NCBI GenBank assembly: GCA_002224055.1
Contig: AZLU01000050.1
Coordinates: forward strand, 124,001-188,000
DNA from: Pezizomycotina sp. ARF18
Taxonomy: Eukaryota > Ascomycota
Direction: 5' to 3'
DNA: 64,000 nt
Position numbers and translations under genes: made by a program. Shown one piece after another: positions 9,168 to 19,916 of this stretch; position 1 is the first letter of the stretch; each line of letters opens with the position of its first letter. The notes beneath the pieces are model-generated. The model worked only from the letters and a program-made list of their open reading frames with translations, was not told the DNA's origin and did not search any database.

Positions 9168-9635
9168 GTAATTTCTTTTTTTTTTCACAGAAGATTCCCT
9201 CCGTGCCTAAACGACATAAATGAAAGAGCGGTAAGCCCTTGAACAGGGTAAAAGTATATCCCTTCCTTCCGAAGCGAAATTTATAAGTAATATGTTTTAT
9301 AATTTTTTTTTTTATAAAATTTATAGTATGGTTAAAAAAAAATAAATTTTAATTAAATTTATAAGTAGTATAGTTTAAAAAATAATAAATAATTAAAATT
9401 TATAAGTAGTAGGATTTAAAATAATTTTTTTTTAATTATAAATTTTGTAAGTAATGAATTCTAAAAATAGAATTTTTTTTTTTCTCTTATATAAATATTT
9501 AATAATACTAATAATATAGAAAGGAAACACCTTTAAATTAATTTATTTAATTTTAGAAAAAGGTAATAACGCTCCGCGAGGGAGAAGAAAGCCAATTAAT
9601 ATGAAAATAAAATCAATTAATATGAAAATAAAATA
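9168..9635 (+). other. AT-rich spacer with repeated TTATAAGTAAT-like motifs
   Basis: No gene. Five near-copies of the motif A(A)TTTATAAGTARTR occur at about 9280, 9352, 9394 and 9439, with a weaker one near 9318. The core resembles the yeast mitochondrial promoter nonamer TATAAGTAA. The same motif precedes the tRNA-like cassettes at 4924, 17730 and 24500. The array ends where the duplicated cox3 leader begins. Confidence 0.5.
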
Positions 9636-9770
9636 TAAAAATTTAGTTCAGTTAGAAGTAGAGATTATAACAAAATCCCCTCAATTTTTCAATTAAATTA
9701 TATTAACAATCTACTTAACTTTTAATGTTTCAAAGGTTTATAATAAATAACAACCTTTAATTTAAATATT
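9636..9770 (+). promoter_or_regulatory. cox3 5' leader, second copy
   Basis: Nearly identical to 3115-3255, apart from a few small changes (for example GTTTCAAAGG for GCTTTTAAG). It leads into a second cox3 start at 9771, which implies that the duplication carried the expression signals with the coding sequence. Confidence 0.55.
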
Positions 9771-11209
9771 ATGCAACAAAAAATAAGAAGTATTTTTCAA
9801 GATCATCCTTTTCATTTAGTATCACCATGACCCGTCTTCACTAGTCTATCATTATTGTCATTAACTGCTAGCGGTGTATTATTTATGCATGGGTTTTCTA
9901 ATGTTAATACTATATTAACATTAGGATTTATATCTGTAGTAGCTTCAATGGCATTTTGATTTAGGGATGTTATCTCACTACGTGGTCTTAATTTAGGGGT
10001 TTCTTTATTCATAGTCTCAGAAGCATTATTTTTCCTTGCAATCTTTTGAGCTTTCTCTTATAGCGCTTCTACAGTTGGGCCTGGGGCTCAATTACCTTAT
10101 TTAGGAATAGAAGCCAAATTGCCATTATTATATGCTGTTATAATACTATCATTTGGAGTTACAGTCGCACTGGCTTATATTATACTAATTCAAGGTAATA
10201 GAAGCGGAATTATTTATGTAACAGCCACTAAAATACTAACTACAATAAAAACAAGCTTATGTTTAATTTCGCTTCGCAAGGGGAGAGGAGTAAAATTTTA
10301 TTCTTCTTTAGTCACGGTTAAGCCAAAAATTAAATTAAATTCTAAGGTAACAGGGTTTTCGACAGTTAAATCTTCGCAAGTGAGATTTATATCTGTTCTT
10401 TCTTCGAAAAAACTTCACCCGTGATTTATTACTGGGTTTTCAGATGGAGAGAGTTGTTTTCATGTACAGATCAACTTTTTTAAAATAGCTCGAATAGGTT
10501 TAACGGTACAAGCAAAGTTTCAAATTAGTCTTCATGAAAAAGATAGAGCAATTTTGGAACTAATGAAATTATATTTTGGAGTTGGTTCTATTTATAAACA
10601 TGGTAAAAAGTCTTCAGTATCAAGTTCAGTTGCATGCAACTGAACTAATATAATTATTCCTCATTTTGAGAAATATTCTTTAATTACTCAAAAGCAAGCT
10701 AATTTTATTTTATTTAAAGAAATTGTTGATTTAATGAGTCGTAAGGAACATTTAACTATTGAAGGATTACGTAAAATAATTGCTATTAAAGCTTCAATGA
10801 ATTTAGGTTTATCCGAAAATTTAAAAAAGGAATTTCCTAATATTATTCCTGTTCCAAGACCTTTAGTTGAAGTACCCAAAACCTTTGAGCCTCAATGATT
10901 AGCTGGTTTTACCTCCGGTGAAGGGTGTTTTCTAATTAGAATTTTAAAATCTTCTACTAATATTACTGGTTCTCAAGTAGTCTTAGTATGTAAAATAACT
11001 CAACATTCTCGCGATGAAGAGTTAATGAAAAGTTTGGTTTCTTTTTTTGGATGTGGTCGTTATGAATCAGTCCATAATTTAAATATCGGGAATTTCATAG
11101 TTACAAAAATTACTGACATTACTGATAAAGTGATTCCTTTTTTGATAAATACCAAATCATTGGAGTTAAATTTTTGGATTTTGTTGATTGATGTAAAGCA
11201 GCAGAGTTA
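9771..11209 (+). CDS. Intron-free cox3 copy fused in frame to a LAGLIDADG endonuclease
   Basis: ATG 9771 opens a cox3 N-terminus identical to exon 1, then runs without introns through parts of exons 2 and 3 ('RGLNLGVSLF', 'LPLLYAVIILSFGVTV', 'LIQGNRSGIIY') and straight into an HEG ('WFITGFSDGESCF' and 'WLAGFTSGEGCF'). With TGA as Trp the frame is open for about 480 codons. Both old exon junctions are marked by in-frame deletions ('DVIS' joined to 'LRGLN'; 'GIEA' to 'KLPLL'). A 24-base palindrome inside the HEG keeps frame. The frame ends early at 11209; family sequence continues out of frame to about 11312. The cox3 part lacks helices and is unlikely to work as COX3. Confidence 0.8.
10623..10646 (+). 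repeat. Perfect 24-base palindrome inside the fused HEG
   Basis: AGTTCAGTTGCA followed by its exact reverse complement. It sits where relatives encode 'QYRVTSLQDL', and the frame is kept. One of many palindromes in this window. Confidence 0.9.
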
Positions 11210-11312
11210 ATAAAAAACAAGGCTCACTTGACCCCAGAAGGTTTAGAAAAGATTTTAAAAATAAAAATGAGAATGAACAAGAGAAGACAAGATTATAACA
11301 TCTACGATAAAT

Positions 11313-11904
11313 AAAGAAAGGTTGTTACTTATACTTTTTTTTTTCAGGTAGATAAATAAAAGTTAAATTTTATCAGAATATATACTAAATTGCCAAACTC
11401 AGGGGAAACCCTAAAGACAATAATACCACTTATAAAAAATTTTTACGTTGTTTAGAATTTTTAGTATTAGAAATTTTAGTTTAGTTTCTAATTACTTAAT
11501 TTTTTTTTATAAAATTTAGCTATCACTTATTTAACAAAGAAGGATTATTTTATTAAAAATTTTTGGCTTCATGAAGGAAGTTTAAAATTTTGATTATTAG
11601 ACATTTAATTCTAGTTTCCAATAAAAAAAAATAGAAGTATTAAGGTTTAAAATTTAGAAATAAGCTTAATCAAATTGTTGAGCCAAGTATTTTACTGAAA
11701 ATCTATATACTAGAACTAGAAAACCTTATACATTTTCTTACATGGTCAATAAATTAATTTGTTGACCTTCTTGTAATTAATATTTATATGATAAAATACT
11801 TTTAAGTCAAAATTATATTATATTGATTATAGTAATTGTAATTAAATAAATTTAGAAATTTCTTTTATGATTTATTTTATAAAAATGGAGTTTTAGTTTT
11901 TAAT
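11313..11904 (+). other. Non-coding stretch, possible intron remnant
   Basis: No supported gene. Near 11391 GCCAAACTCAGGGGAAACCC resembles the P element of the hairpin-bearing introns (compare CCAAACTCCGGG at 22668), so this may be a group I remnant. The rest is AT-rich. Confidence 0.3.
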
Positions 11905-12011
11905 ATTTATAAGATAAGATACTTTTTATTTTCTTTTTCTGGTTAAAATAATATCAAATTGACTATAGTAATTGTAATTAATATTAATTTTTATCTAAAT
12001 ATTTTCTTTCT
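11905..12011 (+). promoter_or_regulatory. cox1 5' leader, copy A
   Basis: Matches 31376-31481 almost base for base (TTTTTATTTTCTTTTTCTGG, ATCAAATTGACTATAGTAAT). Both copies end directly at a cox1 ATG. No promoter was identified with confidence. Confidence 0.5.
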
Positions 12012-13509
<1,498 letters not shown>

Positions 13510-14155
13510 GTCGGTTAGGACCGGATTACCGGGTCTCTAATCTATTTCTAAATTCGCCCCGCGGTAGGTATGGATCAATTTTATATAACATAGTATAGTC
13601 GCGAACGGTATCAGTCGGTCAGAATAGTGGACTTCAACCGATTGTGGGTCTAAGATTATTCCCTGCGCCTGAGCGAGATAAAGGAGAATAGGCCAAATAA
13701 ACAAAACGAACGGAAATTTTTATGTAGTATAATGGACCTTCTCTCTTACGTAGCAAAAATCCTTCTTTTAATCCTCTTTTTAAGCTATTGTCACAAAAAA
13801 AATTGCAACGTAAAATATAGTGAAAAGTCTATAATAAGTACCATTACTAATTATAATGGGTAAGGTAAAAATTTATTGTATTAAGGAAACTTAAATGGGT
13901 AATCGTGGAACTAACCTATATTTATCTTTTAGGATAAATATGGAAAAGCGCATCGAGTAGACGGTAGTTGTTATAGAAGAAAGGGTATTTGAAATATTTT
14001 TAATTTACCTTCTCTTTTGTAATTAAGGTGTACTCAGTCTTCCTTAAAAATAAGGAAATAACTTTACGTCCTAGCTAAGTCGTACGGTTTTACGTACTTG
14101 TTTATACATATGTAATAGTTAAACCATTCGATATGTTAAAGTAAAGATAGGCACG
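13510..14155 (+). other. 3' part of a group I intron before the last cox3 exon
   Basis: No ORF. GGGTAATCGTGGAACTAA (13898) and GCATCGAGTAGACGGTAG (13949), then TAAGGTGTACTC (14026), parallel the conserved core blocks of the hairpin-bearing introns at 22815, 23360, 26650 and 57330. A GC-richer segment at 13510-13700 is unassigned. The intron ends at G14155. Confidence 0.55.
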
Positions 14156-14320
14156 GTAATTATAGGAACATTATTTCTTGGAGTAGGATTTTGAAGAGTG
14201 TTAGCTTATCACTCAACTGATCAACATCACCTTGGGTTAGAATCAGCTATTTTATATTGACATTTTGTTGATGTCGTCTGATTATTTTTATATGTTTCTG
14301 TTTATTACTGGGGTTCTTAA
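14156..14320 (+). CDS. cox3: cytochrome c oxidase subunit 3, last exon
   Basis: Encodes 'VIIGTLFLGVGFWRVLAYHS', 'DQHHLGLESAILYWHFVDVV' and ends 'YVSVYYWGS' TAA, the canonical COX3 C-terminus. It completes exons at 3256, 3800 and 6440 to about 269 residues, the family length. It is 7.5 kb from exon 3. Confidence 0.92.
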
Positions 14321-14640
14321 TTTCCTTTTATTTTCTTTAAATAGAAGACTTTCTTTTATTTGAAGATAAATCTTTATTACTTACTTCAGCCCTTATTTAG
14401 TATAAATTAAAAATGAATTTTCCTTAATAAAAGCGAAATTCAAATTTGATTCTTCTAAAGTAAACTAAAAAAAATTACAAAAAAATTTTAATGGTTTATT
14501 TAAAGCAGAAGGGACTATAGGTGTTTATTATCAAACATTTTAAAAGTTACTTTTAATTTTTCTATTAGGCAAAACTATAGTTCAGAAACTGCAATTTTAT
14601 TTTTAATAATCAAAGCTATTTTGGTGTAGGTAATATATAA
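14321..14640 (+). pseudogene. Decayed LAGLIDADG fragment (cox2-type family)
   Basis: Around 14400-14630 the sequence follows the HEG at 14905-15160 ('IKNEFSLIKAKFKFDSSK', 'FNGLFKAEGTIGVYYQT') with many breaks. It directly follows the cox3 stop. The span 14283-14480 is repeated at 16023-16215. Confidence 0.65.
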
Positions 14641-14664
14641 GTTTTTTTGCATGATCGTAAATCT

Positions 14665-14796
14665 TTTGGAATCAATTTAAAAATAGTTTAAAGAAATCTC
14701 TCCGAAGATTTTTTAAGAATACTCTTTTATTAATAATATTTGCTTACAGCAATAATAGAATAAAAGAAAAATTCAGAATAACTAAATCTCTAATAA
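14665..14796 (+). promoter_or_regulatory. cox2 5' leader, copy A
   Basis: Matches 19570-19679 closely (TTAAAAATAGTTTAAAGAAA, TCTCCGAAGATTTTTTAAGA, ATTCAGAATAACTAAATCTC). Both copies lead into the same cox2 5' coding sequence. Confidence 0.5.
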
Positions 14797-15966
14797 ATAA
14801 AATATGTTAAATTTTTTAAAAATATTTCTCTTCAAGGTGATTCTCCTAAACCTTGAGGTCTTTATTTTAAAGATAGTGCCCCTTTACAATTAAGATTATC
14901 TTCTACTTTAGTTTCTAAACAACTAGAACAAATTAAAAATGAATTTGCGTCAATCCAAGCAAAATTTAAATTTGATTCTTCTAAAGTAAACTTAGTAAAT
15001 TTTCAAGAATTTATTAATGGTTTATTTCAAGCAGAAGGTACTATAGGTGTTTATTTTCCAAAAAAAGAATCTTTAAAAGTAGTCTTTTATTTTTCTATTG
15101 GTCAAAATTATTCACCTGAGGCTGCTAATTTATTCTTAAAGCTTCAAGCTATTTTAGGTATAGGTAATATAAAAATTGAAGTTAATAATAGAGGTAATAT
15201 TTATATTAGATATATAGTTACCGATACTAATCAAATTTTTAATATTATTGTACCTTATTTTTCGTATATTTATGGCCAAAAAAGATTCGATTTAGCAAAA
15301 CTAAGTCAAATTTATAGTTTGTCTAATAAGCTATCTAAAAGTTTTAATAAAAAATTTGCATTAGAACTTATTCATTTAGTTTATTCTACAAATCCTAAAG
15401 GTCAAGAACGAAAAATAACATTAGTCGAAAAACTTTTAATATTTAATTGTACTGAAGGATCTTTTAATATTTCTACTGTTTCAGAGAATTTAAATTTACC
15501 TTCCAAGTATTTTATTATTGGTTTTTTTTTAGGAGATGGTAGTTTAGGATTTATATTTGATGAGCGTCCAGATAGAGCAGCGAAATTTTATATTAGAATT
15601 CTTTTTAGTTTTTCATCTCAACTAGCAAATGATGATAATAATTATTTACTAACGCTAATCGCTGAATCTATGGGATTACCCCCTCAAATTTATAAAAGAG
15701 TTAATAATATGATTAGTCTTGAATACAGGGATAAAATTGTATTTGAAAAAATATTACCTTTTTTATTCGAGTATAGTGAATGATTATATTGAAAAAAAAA
15801 TAGATTAACTATAGCTTTATCTATAGCTGAATATTACAAAGATAAACGTAAATTAAATAAACAAGAGTGTATTCAAATAATAGAATTATTATTTAGTATA
15901 CCTAATAACTATTCAAAACCTAAAGAATATTGATTAGATTTAATTAATAAACGTAAGTGAAAGTAA
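14797..15966 (+). CDS. cox2 5' fragment fused in frame to a LAGLIDADG endonuclease
   Basis: The first ~28 codons copy the cox2 N-terminus ('ISLQGDSPKPWGLYFKDSAP'); the frame then enters an HEG with 'FINGLFQAEGTIGVYF' and 'FIIGFFLGDGSLGFIF', and is open for 389 codons to TAA 15966. Start uncertain: ATA 14797 is the first codon after an in-frame stop, and an ATG at 14804 is out of frame, exactly as in the true cox2 at 19680. It may be a truncated cox2 exon 1 with its intron ORF. Relics of the same HEG lie at 14400, 16130, 17330 and 19190. Confidence 0.8.
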
Positions 15967-16022
15967 TTATTTTCTTGTGACTGTTTTTTGTACGTTTTGT
16001 ATATTTTTATATTTTTTCTTGA

Positions 16023-16215
16023 CTTTTTTTGTATGTTTCTGTTTATTACTGGGTTCTTAATTTCCTTTTATTTACTTTGAATAGAAACTTTCTTTTATTC
16101 GAAGATAAATCTTTATTACTTGCTTCAGCCCTGCCTTTAGTACAAATTAAAAATGAATTTTCCTTAATAAAAGCGAAATTCAAATTTGATTCTTCTAAAA
16201 TAAATTAAAAAAATT
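16023..16215 (+). repeat. Direct repeat of the cox3 3' end and following sequence
   Basis: Copies 14283-14480: the last cox3 codons (GTATGTTTCTGTTTATTACT), the TAA, and the following HEG relic. The two copies bracket the cox2-HEG fusion, consistent with insertion by recombination or a tandem duplication. Confidence 0.8.
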
Positions 16216-16377
16216 TTTTTATCATAAACCAATTAGTTTTTTTTACTAAGGAAACATAATAATTACCCCTGTATCAGAATATTATAAAAGATATAGTTTA
16301 AGTGGAAAAACAAAAGTAGATAATATTTAATAAAATAGTTATACCTTAATTCAAGTTTCGAAACTTGATATCTTTAT

Positions 16378-16608
16378 ATGCTTTTAATGAGTTCAATTTT
16401 AATTTTATTAAATAATACCGTCACTTTTAGACGGGATAAAACTATATCCTATAATAGAATAACTATGATAGTATTACTTTATTCATCTGTCTTAGGCTTT
16501 GAAACGTAATTCTTATTGTCCTTAGATTCAAGAATTAGTATATATTCTGGTTTATGTCAAGTATCATCTTTAGCACAAACATTTGTAATTTTTTTTTCCT
16601 ATATTAAG
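16378..16608 (+). pseudogene. nad2: nad2 5' fragment
   Basis: ATG 16378 gives 'MLLMSSILILLNN', then 'RRDKTISYNRITMIVLLYSS', the N-terminus of complex I subunit ND2. After 'FET' the frame shifts; 'SLDSRISIYSGLCQVSSLAQ' and a hydrophobic run still match. No further ND2 is present, so this is a partial, broken copy. Confidence 0.65.
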
Positions 16609-16834
16609 TATTGTAATACTTCAATTAAGGTATTTCTATATTAGAAATTTAGAATATAAAAGAAATATATTTAATCGCAAATTAGACTTTGACAAATGTT
16701 TCTATTTTATTTTTAAAGAAAAAATAAAAAGAACAGATAATGTTTATCGAAATCAAAATTATAATAAGATTTCTGGTTTGTTAGAAAAAAAAATAATTAA
16801 GTCTACATTTAATTATTTTCCTTTATGAGGCACA

Positions 16835-17104
16835 ATGAACTATAAGTATATTGTTTTTAGACCAGGTTTATTAACTCTCAACGCCCCTTTATTCTGTCGC
16901 TATAAATCTAACTTCTCTTTTTCCCTCTTGCCTGCAGTCCAGAGGGCAAAGGCTGCAAAATTTAATAAGGATTTAGATATTGTTATTAGAATCTTTATAC
17001 TTGAGTTATTTAATAATAGCTTTAACTTAAAAAAATCTAAATTTAAAAATTACAAGGATATTGTTAAATTCTTTGAGGATTTTGAAAAACTTACAGGTAT
17101 TTAA
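16835..17104 (+). CDS. Unrecognised ORF
   Basis: 89 codons from ATG with a basic, hydrophobic composition ('NYKYIVFRPGLL', 'LDIVIRIFILELF'). Sequence out to about 17325 still looks protein-like in shifted frames ('VKETFPNFYDKAFLASNYFF'), which suggests the 5' part of a longer, frame-broken gene that joins the HEG relic at 17330. No family recognised. Confidence 0.35.
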   Translation: MNYKYIVFRPGLLTLNAPLFCRYKSNFSFSLLPAVQRAKAAKFNKDLDIVIRIFILELFNNSFNLKKSKFKNYKDIVKFFEDFEKLTGI

Positions 17105-17329
17105 TTAAAGTATAAAATTAACTCTGATTATATATCTAAATTAAAAAATAGAGGTCTTTCTATTCAAAAAAAAGCGCAGAATTTCCAAGAATGAGGATGT
17201 AGAAAAATTTTTTAATTATGTCAAAGAAACATTCCCCAATTTTTATGATAAAGCTTTCTTGGCTTCTAATTATTTTTTTTATTCTAAGTCTGACTCTAAA
17301 ATAAATTATAAATTAATCAATAAAGAGTT

Positions 17330-17565
17330 TTAAGCATTACTAAGGATATATTTGAAAAAAAAATAGTACCCATTTCTATATGGACAAAAAAGATTAGATT
17401 TAATGAAATTACATAACGATCTTTCTGAAACTGTGTTAAAACTTTTGATAAAAAAAAAATTGCTTTAAATTTAATTCATTTAGTATGTTCTACAAACCCT
17501 GATGGCCTAACACGTAAGGTAACTTAATTGAAAAACTTTTAATATTTAATTGTAATACAAAAGTG
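17330..17565 (+). pseudogene. LAGLIDADG fragment (cox2-type family), left part
   Basis: Tracks residues of the HEG at 14797 around 'YGQKRFDLAKL' through 'LIHLVYSTNPKG' and 'EKLLIFNC', with frame breaks. The continuation ('LPSKFFIIEFFLGDGSLGFI') is at 19190-19372, beyond a tRNA-like and GIY-YIG cassette. Confidence 0.7.
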
Positions 17566-17780
17566 GGAGGCAAGCCATCAGAAATTTATTTTATATATAT
17601 AATTTGGCCGCCCTTTGGAGCGAGAGAGTTGTATACCATAGCCTAAATGGTTTAATATAATTTTTTTTTATTGAATTTATAGTTTTTAATTTTATGGGAT
17701 TTAAAATAACAATCTTTTTTTTAATTAATTTTATAAGTAATAAGTTTTTATTTTATTTATAATTTAAAAAGTAAGGGATT

Positions 17781-17850
17781 ATGATATTAGCTTAACGGTA
17801 AAGTACTTCGTTTCAGACGATGGGATCTTTGTTCAATTCAAAGGTATCTT
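17781..17850 (+). tRNA. tRNA-like gene, anticodon TCA (copy 2)
   Basis: Same cloverleaf as 4942-5011. Anticodon stem CTTCG/CGATG and T stem CTTTG/CAAAG differ from copy 1 on both strands of each stem, so pairing is kept by compensatory change; the loops TTTCAGA and TTCAATT are unchanged. Acceptor ATGATAT with GTATCTT pairs at 6 of 7 positions. TTATAAGTAATAAG lies about 55 bases upstream. Confidence 0.65.
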
Positions 17851-17853
17851 TTT

Positions 17854-17934
17854 GGTATTTGCTTGTATTAGTTTATAAGTAAAGCACCTCCTCTCTAAAG
17901 AGAGGAGGTGAAATCTGATCAATTCAGATATATC
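17854..17934 (+). ncRNA. Second, enlarged tRNA-like fold next to copy 2
   Basis: GGTAT pairs with ATATC at the ends; a D-like arm (GCTT...AAGC) is followed by a 12-bp hairpin CACCTCCTCTCT/AGAGAGGAGGTG in place of an anticodon arm, then a T-like arm ATCTG-ATCAATT-CAGAT. The copy at 24643 keeps the layout with different stem sequences. It is probably a degenerate tRNA or a structural element of the cassette. Confidence 0.5.
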
Positions 17935-18064
17935 TTTAAAAAATATAGTTGCCATTTAATATGCTAGTGATAAAATAATATATACCACCGCACCGCTTCT
18001 ACGGAAAGGTAACGTGATGTAATTATTTAATTAGTTAACTAAAATAGTCTTTATATATTTCTGC

Positions 18065-18917
18065 TTGCTTAGTTGTGATGAAGAGGTATATTTAAGCATT
18101 ATAATATCAAAAAATGTGAACCAAAAAAATGTATATACACTAAATATAGTTCAAAAATATGAACATTTCCCCCCGAATAAGCCATATTCTTTGCTAATAT
18201 TTTTAATTATTTCGCTGATGGTTTTAATGCTTTGCTTTGGGTCTTATTATTTATATCATGATATAATTGCTTCTGTTGTTATACCAGCTGTGTCATATAC
18301 TAATGCTGACACCCAAAAACTGGATATATTACGAGATAATAAAAATAGAAGCGGAATTTATCGGTGAATTAATAAAGAGACAGGAGAATCTTATGTGGGA
18401 TCTGCTACTAATTTATCTAGAAGATTTCGCCTCTATTATTCTCTGCTTAGTATCGAACAAATATTAAAGAAATCAAAAAGCCGAATTTTCCGTGCTATAC
18501 TAAAATATGGTTATTCCAAATTTACTCTTGAAATCCTTGAGTATTGTGATTTGGCGGATTTAATAAAACGTGAACAATATTATATAGATTTATTGAAACC
18601 TGAATATAATATTAAAAAAAAAAGCAGGTTCATCTTTAGGTTATAAACATACGGAAGAAACCCGAGTTAGGATGGCTAGTACTAAAATCGGGCTACAAGT
18701 CGGAGAAAAACACCCAAGGTATGGTAAACCAAAACCGGAAGGAGCTGGTAGACAATCTTTCCCTATACAAGTCATTGACCTAAAAAATAATATAACAACT
18801 AGCTATGATTCTCTATCTGCAGCTGCATTAGCTTTAGATATCAAACAAGCTCGAATATCTGTTTATTTTTCACCTAAATCAAAAGAGCCCGGTAGATATA
18901 TTTTCAAAAAAGTGTAA
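18065..18917 (+). CDS. GIY-YIG homing endonuclease, cassette copy 2
   Basis: After a hydrophobic N-terminal stretch ('SLLIFLIISLMVLMLC') come 'NADTQKLDILRDNKN', 'SGIYRW', 'SYVGSATNLSRRF', 'LEYCDLADLIKREQYYID' and 'KPEYNI'. The frame breaks in an A10 run near 18615 and resumes with 'YKHTEETRVRMAS', NUMOD3-like repeats and 'VIDLKNNITTSYDSLSAAAL'. A homopolymer miscall would explain the break. 'QKNVYTLNI' near 18120 matches the N-terminus of cassette copies 1 and 3. Confidence 0.75.
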
Positions 18918-18950
18918 ATCGTTTATTTTTAATAGAGAATAAATCGCTTT

Positions 18951-18972
18951 CTTCCTCTCTTTAGAGAGGAAG
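18951..18972 (+). repeat. Palindrome CTTCCTCTCT-family
   Basis: CTTCCTCTCT, a 2-base loop, then AGAGAGGAAG. It lies in the 3' flank of the GIY-YIG gene; the same flank after the copy at 54249 (near 55080) lacks it, so it looks inserted. Confidence 0.85.
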
Positions 18973-19054
18973 TGAAGAGGGTAGTTATTCATAATTTTGC
19001 GCGAGGCGGGGCGTAAAATAAAATAGACTAATCTAATACACTATTATATTTTTA

Positions 19055-19175
19055 GATACATAAAGCAGCCGTTCAATTGGGTACAAATCATAATACTATT
19101 AGAAATTATTTCAAAAACAATAAATTATACCAAAATAGATATAGTTTATTAGTTATTAAAAACACTTCACAGTAG
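19055..19175 (+). pseudogene. NUMOD1-like DNA-binding relic
   Basis: 'IHKAAVQLGTNHNTIRNYFK' with 'LYQNRY' matches the helix-turn-helix tail of the GIY-YIG proteins here. It lies alone after cassette copy 2, probably the end of another endonuclease. Confidence 0.55.
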
Positions 19176-19189
19176 TCTTTTTGGTTACA

Positions 19190-19372
19190 TTCTTAATTTA
19201 GTTCTTGTCTATTGAACCTGAAAATTTAGAATTACCATCTAAATTTTTTATTATTGAATTTTTCTTAGGAGATGGGAGCCTGGGGTTTATTTTTGATAAA
19301 CCTAAAAATAGAGCTCCTATTGCTAATGTAAAAATTTTTTATTCTTTATTCTCTAAGAGCCCTCAATGGTAA
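19190..19372 (+). pseudogene. LAGLIDADG fragment (cox2-type family), right part
   Basis: 'ENLELPSKFFIIEFFLGDG' and 'SLGFIFDKPKNRA' match residues of the HEG at 14797 that follow the part seen at 17330-17565. The 1.6 kb between the two parts is the tRNA-like and GIY-YIG cassette. Confidence 0.75.
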
Positions 19373-19429
19373 AAAAAAAAAAGATTACAATTTAATTTTT
19401 TAATCAAAATATCCGTGTTTACATAATTA

Positions 19430-19545
19430 ATAATATAACAATTCGCTACTAGCTGCACATGAAAAATCCGAGTCAATGAAAACTGACCTCAATTGTAGTT
19501 TTTCAATATCGGGTAATTCAATAATGGGCTGATCACTTGGTAATC
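19430..19545 (+). other. Intron element shared with 47325-47465
   Basis: AATTCGCTACTAGCTGCACA, CTGAC..CAAT.GTAGTTTT and GGCTGATCACTTGG occur in the same order at 47325-47465. Probably the 3' part of a group I intron class; neither copy ends at a recognisable exon. Confidence 0.5.
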
Positions 19546-19679
19546 TTCTTTGCGCAAACTTAAAAATAGTTTAAAGAAATCTCTCCGAAGATTTTTTAAG
19601 AATATTCTTTTATTTATAATATTTGCTTACAGTAATAATAGAATGAAAGAAAAATTCAGAATAACTAAATCTCTAATAA

Positions 19680-19916
19680 ATAAAATATGTTAAATTTTTT
19701 AAGAATATTTCTCTCCAATGTGATGCTCCTAAACCTTGAGGTCTTTATTTTCAAGATAGTGCTTCTCCACAAATGGAAGGATTAGTAGAATTACATGATA
19801 ATATTATGTTTTATCTAATTATTATATTATTTGGTGTTGGTTGAATGTTATTTTCTGTAATAAAAAATTATTCTAGTGTTAAATCACCTATTAGCCATAA
19901 ATATTTAAATCATGGT
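19680..19916 (+). CDS. cox2: cytochrome c oxidase subunit 2, exon 1
   Basis: N-terminus of COX2, the CuA subunit: '[18 protein letters not shown]', '[20 protein letters not shown]' and '[11 protein letters not shown]'. The start is unclear: ATA 19680 follows a stop in frame, while ATG 19687 is out of frame; the copy at 14797 has the same layout, so this is not a random error. A duplicated leader lies at 19570-19679. The exon reads on into a GIY-YIG intron ORF. Confidence 0.9.

Noticed and set aside
14089-14110. A group II domain V near GTCGTACGGTTTTACGTAC
   Set aside because: The hairpin is too short and lacks the AGC triad and spacing of domain V; the surrounding blocks fit a group I intron.
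16835-17325. Linear-plasmid polymerase relic
   Set aside because: Such insertions are common in fungal mitochondria, but I see no polymerase motif here.
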